Below, piece after piece: positions 59,501-64,000 of a stretch of 64,000 nt of DNA (its first letter is position 1; the number at the start of each line of letters is the position of its first letter). The DNA comes from JASLEW01 sp963732005 (GTDB lineage Bacteria; Acidobacteriota; Thermoanaerobaculia; Multivoradales; UBA5704). The notes beneath the pieces were generated by a model that had not been told where the DNA came from, made no database searches, and saw only the letters and a program-made list of their open reading frames with translations. The position numbers were made by a program, and so were the translations under genes. The DNA is taken from the NCBI GenBank assembly GCA_963732005.1, contig CAVSXT010000005.1:434001-498000 (forward strand). Direction: 5' to 3'.

Positions 59501-60825
59501 CCGGGAGCTTCCAGTCGGAGATCATGGTCACCGATTCGATCGGCGAGAAAGGTGCGCTCGGCGTCGTGCTCCCGGTCACGACGACGCCCATCACCATTTC
59601 CGATTCGTCGGGGCACACGCCGGCGAGCCCGCCTCCCGGCCAGGTGGGCAAGAGCTATGTCACCTTCTTCCAGGCCGGGGGCGGCAGCAACGCCGGCTAC
59701 ACCTGGTCGGTTCCCCAGGGCTCCGTGCCGCCGGGCCTCGCCCCGCAGAACGGCCCCGGCTGTCCGGCGAATTGCGCCTTGGAGATTACGGGCACTCCGA
59801 CGATGGCGGGCACCTACGGGTTCACGGTCGCGGTGACCGATTCCCTCGGCGACCACGCAAGCCAGCCCGCGACCATCGTCGTGAATTCCGGGACGCCGCC
59901 CGCGATCTCGACCTCCACGCTCCCCTTGGCAACGATAGGCGCCTCGTACTCGACCATGCTCGGCGCCACGGGCGGCACTCCGCCGTACCATTGGAGCTTC
60001 GTGGGCGCCTCGCCCGATCCGGGCATCCAGCTCGCGCAGGATGGGACCTTGAGCGGCGTGAGCCAAAACACGAACGACTGCCCGACCGGCTCCTCGGACG
60101 GCCTTGGCGGACTATGGGTGGGCAGCGGCTATCCCTCGAAATATTTCCAGGTGCTCGTGACGGATGCCGCCGGCCAGAGCAACTCGAAGCAACTCTGCCT
60201 CGTCTCCTACTACCCGCGGCCCCAGGTGTCCTCGGACACGCCGTCCTCGGTCACGATCGACGGCGCAAGCCACACGGTCACCTTGAACGGCGCGAACTTC
60301 AGGAGCACCTCGTACATCGTCACCAATTTCGGCAACTGGCCAGTGACCTACATAGGGCCGACGGCGATCTCCTTCACCCTCTACTCCGTTGCGCCGGGGC
60401 CGCTCTGCGTGAATGCGAACGGCACCAGCTGCCTTGATGCGCAGACCCTCCAGCAGAGCGTGATCGAGCCATACTCCGATATCAGCCTGACGAGCATCGG
60501 CTTCCCGATCTACAACTCGCCGCCCACCCTGAGTTCGGTCGCGGCCGTGCTCGACAACACCAACCAGCCCTGCACGGCAAACCAACTTTGCCAGCTCGAG
60601 GTAACGGGAAGCGGATTCTCTTACGGTAGCGACACCTTGATGCTCATCGTGGAAGCCAACGAGAGCCTGACGGCAGCTACCTATCCCTCCGGCCCGGCGC
60701 CGTGGACTCAGCTCATTACGGGCGCATTCTCCCTGCCTTCCGGGACCTACACCTTGCAGGTTACGAACACTCACCAGGCGGGCGGGTCGAACGTGTCGGT
60801 ATCGAAAACCTTCCAGGTGAACTGA
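56569..60825 (+). CDS. Large secreted protein: NlpC/P60-like domain plus Ig-like/He_PIG repeats
   Basis: A 1,418-residue exported protein with signal peptide (VLAFLLLGLLAPLTCALG). Residues about 40-340 look like a beta-propeller-type region (GDGSLWIADTVADSLLHYDT). Then a papain-like NlpC/P60-type domain: GLMCAAGVDCAGFVSRAWGL (catalytic Cys), LPGDVMYVSGAGAHVAMFAG (His). Later come several putative-Ig (He_PIG) repeats with LPPGLAINAASGLLYGTPTA and related motifs, and two IPT/TIG-like domains at the end. The chosen ATG follows GGAGA. The 5' half (to about 58,450) is less GC-rich than the 3' half, as if joined. Could cut or bind peptidoglycan for transfer. Confidence 0.78.
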   Translation: MVTNDPYSSLPRRPAVLAFLLLGLLAPLTCALGQGSAPPRENGELLFRLPIGDGGLHYAGIGSGAKPWGPAAIAVAGDGSLWIADTVADSLLHYDTRGHRLGAISLAGVVRAITHVVPLHDALAILDYSPNDSQVDIITSKGNLIAAAKLREDTALDMTNLLVDARGDLVVAHDGGVSMTHLMTHGEAPFASGDSARVPGIIEPDRGTRLAERHTALLSINGRHIEVSSAQTLGGVLLLALRDGAAYLVTEELSPTMPLVVSQVVHRFDDDGREAQLVIPSSDGNYTYVEHRLAVTPDGEVLALLTYPDYTEIRRFNFAPALEGLQTETAPPAQRREAYPSRASAGACTERADMIATGEAYRINSHLVTAQNIDQTGKACCDARGDYCRTPPAFYTTPGLYPSVAYSWGGFDSVSAFNAKLDGGKQVGNVNFSRSFGLMCAAGVDCAGFVSRAWGLSAYGLKGLLIPLQAQSDLLPGDVMYVSGAGAHVAMFAGPYMSSGSMFYESTITNKADRVVLCLRSWRYFTGYLPYRYQGVCSSQTVGTVLVAVTLDGLPWPGAVAFRLDGPSGFSNVSGVGPWKNMQPGVYTMSYSGGGPPGAKFVSVTPASQALTADGAITFTFAFTSSGSSNLSVILTATPNSGPAPLNGVTLQANVTGNDPSETMNYTFYCDRPDGGTNITPNPDLKVDSVFRTQVRALGLCHYPTAKTYTAKVIVEQGNGAVEKRVQITVGGSPSGCFPLTLAANNLAGGTVPTATPPGSDPCVPGDYMPGTEIQLAASPAGGWTVGSWTGTSDDTSTSDTNNLVMPAASHTVTVDYVQTAPNPLTIVTSTLPDAAPNRPYSTQLVASGGTGTGYLWSVQAGSLPFGLSLNAQTGVISGTPTQAGVSSDFTIGVRDSGGDSTIRRFSLYVQAAPGLVITSNASSSFVFIVGDPYTSANSITYLVQGGQAPYTWGATNLPPGLAINAASGLLYGTPTAPGSFQSEIMVTDSIGEKGALGVVLPVTTTPITISDSSGHTPASPPPGQVGKSYVTFFQAGGGSNAGYTWSVPQGSVPPGLAPQNGPGCPANCALEITGTPTMAGTYGFTVAVTDSLGDHASQPATIVVNSGTPPAISTSTLPLATIGASYSTMLGATGGTPPYHWSFVGASPDPGIQLAQDGTLSGVSQNTNDCPTGSSDGLGGLWVGSGYPSKYFQVLVTDAAGQSNSKQLCLVSYYPRPQVSSDTPSSVTIDGASHTVTLNGANFRSTSYIVTNFGNWPVTYIGPTAISFTLYSVAPGPLCVNANGTSCLDAQTLQQSVIEPYSDISLTSIGFPIYNSPPTLSSVAAVLDNTNQPCTANQLCQLEVTGSGFSYGSDTLMLIVEANESLTAATYPSGPAPWTQLITGAFSLPSGTYTLQVTNTHQAGGSNVSVSKTFQVN

Positions 60826-60845
60826 CCTATCTCGCGACCTTTCGA

Positions 60846-60869
60846 GCGGCCCGGTTTCGACCGGGCCGC
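60846..60869 (+). terminator. Strong hairpin after the large secreted-protein gene
   Basis: GCGGCCCGGT-TTCG-ACCGGGCCGC: perfect 10-bp stem with a UUCG tetraloop, 21 nt after the stop. No long U-tract follows, so it may terminate weakly or protect the 3' end. Confidence 0.6.
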
Positions 60870-60938
60870 CCGGATGCGTCTTGTTAAACCACTCGCAGAT
60901 AGACGAGAGTCTCACGAGCGGCCGAAAGGAGCCGAGCC

Positions 60939-61607
60939 ATGCGCAAGCCGGAGGTGGAAGGTCACTGGCACAGCCTGATCGAGGGCTTTGCCACTTCATC
61001 CCTGGACTTCTACGAGCTGGTCAAAGCAGGGATAGCTCGCCGGGAGATCCCCGACCTCAAGATCTCCCAGGTGGAGTGGAAGGAGAGCGGCCTGGGCTCC
61101 GGGAAGCGCACCTACCTGCGGGTCAGCCGCGAGGGCCTGAACTTCGACATCTGCGCCGCGCCCTTCGGCACCGGATACTTCTTCTCCTGGTGGCTCGCGC
61201 GTATTCCCCGCATCCTCCTCGACTTCGCCTTCCTCTTCGGTTGCTTTTTCGCGCAGTGGATCATTTCCATCATCCTCCTCTCGGGGAACCGGGAGGGCCA
61301 TGGCTGCGGCGTGATCTTCGCCCCCTTCATAACCTTGGCACTCATCCTCGCCCTCGGCTTCTACGTCCGCTACGGGGACAGCGGGCTTGAGCCCACCGTG
61401 GTCTCCATGCCGATCACCGGCTGGCTCTACAGCTTCATCTTCCGGCCGAACACGTACTTCAACGAGGACACCGCGATCATGTTCCGGGCGTCCGTGCACC
61501 ATGCGGTCACCGAAGCCATCGACCAGGTGACTTCCGCTCAAGGCGTGCGGGGACTCTCCGATGAGGGACGCAAGGTAGACTGGAAGCCCGGCGGCAAGCA
61601 GACCTGA
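60939..61607 (+). CDS. Conserved membrane protein of the transfer region
   Basis: A 222-residue protein with a soluble N-terminal domain (VEWKESGLGSGKRTYLRVSR, LNFDICAAPFGTGYFFSWWL), two to three membrane helices (ILLDFAFLFGCFFAQWIISI, CGVIFAPFITLALILALGFY), and a C-terminal soluble part including FRASVHHAVTEAIDQVT. GGAG lies upstream of the ATG. It lies 13 nt before the coupling-ATPase gene, so the two are co-transcribed. Probably a membrane partner of that ATPase; function not established. Confidence 0.7.
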   Translation: MRKPEVEGHWHSLIEGFATSSLDFYELVKAGIARREIPDLKISQVEWKESGLGSGKRTYLRVSREGLNFDICAAPFGTGYFFSWWLARIPRILLDFAFLFGCFFAQWIISIILLSGNREGHGCGVIFAPFITLALILALGFYVRYGDSGLEPTVVSMPITGWLYSFIFRPNTYFNEDTAIMFRASVHHAVTEAIDQVTSAQGVRGLSDEGRKVDWKPGGKQT

Positions 61608-61620
61608 CCGCCCCTTCACG

Positions 61621-64000
61621 ATGAGCGGCCCGACCCTCCCCGAGCGCCTGACCGAGCAGTTCTACGCCTGGGAGCTGCGCGGTCGGGGCTGGCAGGAGTT
61701 TCCCCGGCCGGTCGCCCTTGAGCCGCCCTTCCGGCCCTTTCCCGGATACTTTCTGCCGCCGATCAAGGACGACGGCCACCGGCCGGGGCTTCTCGGCCGG
61801 TTACTCCTGTCACCGCGGCCGGAGCCCGAGGCGCCGGAGATCGAGGAGCCCGAGCCCGAGTCCTTCGACTCGGATGAGGCACTCGTAGAGTGCGTCGTCT
61901 CCCTACCGCGGGAAGAGGCGGTCAAGGCCGAGAGCGCAGAGCGCTTCCTCCTCGCCCTCTCCGGCGCCGAGTTGCCCTTGGCCTTCGAGGTCGTGGGTCT
62001 CCACGATCAGCTCCGCGTGCAGCTCGTGTCACGTGCGCCGGATGCGGGACTCCTCGCAAACCAGCTCCGGGCCTTCTTCCCCGAGGTCTCCATCTCCGCG
62101 GAGCCGGAAGGACTGCGGCAACTGTGGGCGGCAGAGAAGGGTGAGACCGTTCTCGTCCACTTCGGCCTAGCGCGCGAGTTCATGCTGCCGCTTCACTCCT
62201 TCCGCTCCCTCGATCCTGACCCGCTTCTGCCGCTCTTCGGCGCGCTCTCCGAGCTTGAGCCCGGAGAGGCGGGCCTTGTGCAGCTTGTCTTCCAGCGCGT
62301 CAGGGAAGAGTGGGCCGCGAGCATCATGCGCGCGGTCCTGACCGGCAACGGCGAGCCCTTCTTCGCCGACTACCCGGAACTCACGAAGCTGGCGCAGGAG
62401 AAGATCTCCCGGCCCCTCTATGCAGCTTGCCTGCGGGTCGCGGCGAAGAGCGGCGACAAGACCGGCGCCTGGCGGATCGTGCGCGACCTGGCCGGAGGAC
62501 TGACCCACTTCGGCGACCCGACCGGGAATGAGCTCGTACCCCTCGCCGCTGAGGATGGCGAGGAAGCACGAAGACAGATCCTCGAGCGGGTAAGCCGGCG
62601 GCCGGGCATGATCGTGGGCTCGGACGAGCTTGCCGCCTTCGCGCACCTGCCGAGCGCCTCCGTCCGGGTGCCAAAGCTCCTGCGGGAGATCCGGCGCTCG
62701 AAGGCGGCGCCCGCCTTGTCCCAAGGAGCAGGCATCCTGCTCGGGGAGAACGTGCACCATGGCAGGACCCTGGCCGTGCGGCTGCCGAACGATCTGCGGC
62801 TGCGGCACCTCCATGTGATCGGCGCCTCGGGCTCTGGCAAGTCCACGCTTCTTATTGATCTCATCGCCCAGGACATCGAAGAAGGCCGGGGTGTGGGCGT
62901 CCTCGATCCGCACGGCGATCTTGTGGATGAGATCGCACGACGCATCCCTGCGGCGCGCTTGTCGGACGCCATCCTGTTCGACCCCGCGGACACCGAGCAC
63001 CCGGTAGCCTGGAACATCCTCGAAGCCCACAGCGAGCTTGAGCGCACGTTGCTCTCCTCGGATCTTGTCGGGATCTTCCGCCGCTTCTCGACTTCCTGGG
63101 GCGACCAGATGACCTCGGTCTTGGGGAATGCGGTCCTCGTGCTCCTTGAGAATCCCGGAAGCACGCTCCTTGATCTCAGGGAGTTCCTCGTGGACCGCCA
63201 AACGCGCGAGCGGCTCCTTGGCGCGGTCGATGATCCATACCTTCTCTCATATTTCCGGCATGAGTTCCAGCTTGCGGCCGGGAAGAGTGTGGGCGCCATT
63301 CTCACGAGGTTGGATGGATTTTTGAGAAGTAAGACGGTGCGCCAGATCGTAGGTGCAAGGGAGAGCCGCCTCGATCTGCGTGCGGTCGTGGACCAGGGGC
63401 AGATCTTCCTTGCGAGGCTCTCAGAAGGGGCGATCGGGGAAGAGAACGCCGCGCTCCTCGGCTCTCTTCTCGTCTCCAAGTTCCACCAGATCGCGATGAG
63501 CCGGCAGGAAGTGAAGCGGGAAGAGCGCCGGCCATTCTTCCTCTACGCCGATGAGTGCCAGGAGGTCGCCACTTCTTCCATGGCGCAGCTCCTTGCGGGT
63601 GCAAGGAAGTACGGCCTGGGACTCATCCTTGCGCACCAGGATCTCCGGCAGCTTGAGGCACGCGCCCCGGAGGTCGCCTCTGCCCTCTTGGGGAACGCCG
63701 GCACGCGCGTCTCTTTCCGGGTCGGTGACCGGGACGCCAAGACCTTGGCCGAAGGCTTGTCCTTCTTTGGCCCCGCAGACCTCATGAGTCTCCGGGTCGG
63801 CGAAGCCATCGCTCGGATCGATAACGCCCAAGGCGACTGCAACCTGAAGACACAGCTCCTGCCCCCAATCGCGGTGGAGACCGCCGCGGAGCGACGCGAG
63901 GCGATCACCGCCCGATCGCGGGAGCGCTATGCCGTGCGGCGGGAAGAGCCGGCGAGAAGAGAGCCGGCGCGCGAAGTCCCGGTGTCCGAGGTGCCAGCAG
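61621..64000 (+). CDS. VirD4/TraD-like coupling ATPase, long form (runs off the window)
   Basis: At least 793 residues with no stop before the window ends. The N-terminal 370 residues form a separate acidic/helical region (PEPEAPEIEEPEPESFDSDE, then EKGETVLVHFGLAREFMLPL). The ATPase core has Walker A HVIGASGSGKSTLLIDLIAQ at about 399-418, GVGVLDPHGDLVDEIARRI, Walker B FFLYADECQEVATSSMAQLL, and LILAHQDLRQLEARAPEVAS. It is a larger relative of the gene at 45,614. Probably the transfer or DNA-pumping motor of the element, recruited to the membrane by the preceding protein. Confidence 0.88.
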   Translation, partial: MSGPTLPERLTEQFYAWELRGRGWQEFPRPVALEPPFRPFPGYFLPPIKDDGHRPGLLGRLLLSPRPEPEAPEIEEPEPESFDSDEALVECVVSLPREEAVKAESAERFLLALSGAELPLAFEVVGLHDQLRVQLVSRAPDAGLLANQLRAFFPEVSISAEPEGLRQLWAAEKGETVLVHFGLAREFMLPLHSFRSLDPDPLLPLFGALSELEPGEAGLVQLVFQRVREEWAASIMRAVLTGNGEPFFADYPELTKLAQEKISRPLYAACLRVAAKSGDKTGAWRIVRDLAGGLTHFGDPTGNELVPLAAEDGEEARRQILERVSRRPGMIVGSDELAAFAHLPSASVRVPKLLREIRRSKAAPALSQGAGILLGENVHHGRTLAVRLPNDLRLRHLHVIGASGSGKSTLLIDLIAQDIEEGRGVGVLDPHGDLVDEIARRIPAARLSDAILFDPADTEHPVAWNILEAHSELERTLLSSDLVGIFRRFSTSWGDQMTSVLGNAVLVLLENPGSTLLDLREFLVDRQTRERLLGAVDDPYLLSYFRHEFQLAAGKSVGAILTRLDGFLRSKTVRQIVGARESRLDLRAVVDQGQIFLARLSEGAIGEENAALLGSLLVSKFHQIAMSRQEVKREERRPFFLYADECQEVATSSMAQLLAGARKYGLGLILAHQDLRQLEARAPEVASALLGNAGTRVSFRVGDRDAKTLAEGLSFFGPADLMSLRVGEAIARIDNAQGDCNLKTQLLPPIAVETAAERREAITARSRERYAVRREEPARREPAREVPVSEVPA

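Overview
ORIGIN. The window is high-GC bacterial DNA. Several traits suggest an Acidobacteriota-like organism (a Thermoanaerobaculia-type lineage is plausible): an ECF sigma factor paired with a PknB-type kinase carrying TPRs, TonB receptors with long Ala/Pro-rich N termini, secreted proteins with bacterial Ig-like repeats, and repeated two-domain HTH proteins. This placement is inference; there is no rRNA or other marker in the window. I saw no tRNA gene and no CRISPR array.

CHROMOSOMAL PART (1 to about 20.6 kb). Enolase (3' end), an FtsB-like divisome protein and a GT39-like membrane glycosyltransferase form a tight operon with GTGA overlaps. Next come a cold-shock protein, two TonB-dependent receptors (the first frameshifted), selenide,water dikinase SelD, an aquaporin, a small Cys-rich secreted protein, a DUF5674 pair, a VapC/AbrB toxin-antitoxin pair, a secreted M28 peptidase with Ig-like repeats, and an MNT/HEPN toxin-antitoxin pair. 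A GT10-like fucosyltransferase, a GT4 glycosyltransferase and a PqqD-like protein close the region. SelD has an in-frame UGA at its catalytic position followed by a SECIS-like hairpin, so it is itself a selenoprotein, and the gene begins well upstream of the first uninterrupted reading frame. Around 16.3-17.5 kb there are relics of a mobile element related to the one further right.

MOBILE/ACCESSORY PART (about 20.9 kb to the right edge). This reads as one or more integrative elements. A control module holds divergent XRE regulators, RHH-like proteins, RadC and DUF932. Variable cargo follows: a PD-(D/E)XK-like nuclease, an HNH-like/SEC-C protein, HEPN-like proteins, HicAB, a TIR-like protein, another nuclease-like protein, a DNA methyltransferase, and a three-gene unit of winged-helix, membrane and thymidylate-synthase-like proteins. 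A large serine recombinase sits in the middle. A replication module has a domain-permuted primase, an SF3-like helicase and a RuvC-like nuclease. There are two VirD4/TraD-like ATPases, the second running off the right end, and large secreted or membrane proteins. The cargo genes are visibly less GC-rich than the backbone.

INSERTION SEQUENCES. An IS630-type element (39,484-40,545, TA duplication, A8 slippage site) truncates a HEPN-like gene. A 5,325-bp IS21-type element (46,990-52,314) has 54-bp terminal inverted repeats and a 5-bp AAAGA target duplication, and carries a nested IS1380-type transposase. It splits the TPR kinase gene. Removing the element and one AAAGA copy rejoins the kinase reading frame exactly. 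The kinase's partner ECF sigma factor is intact.
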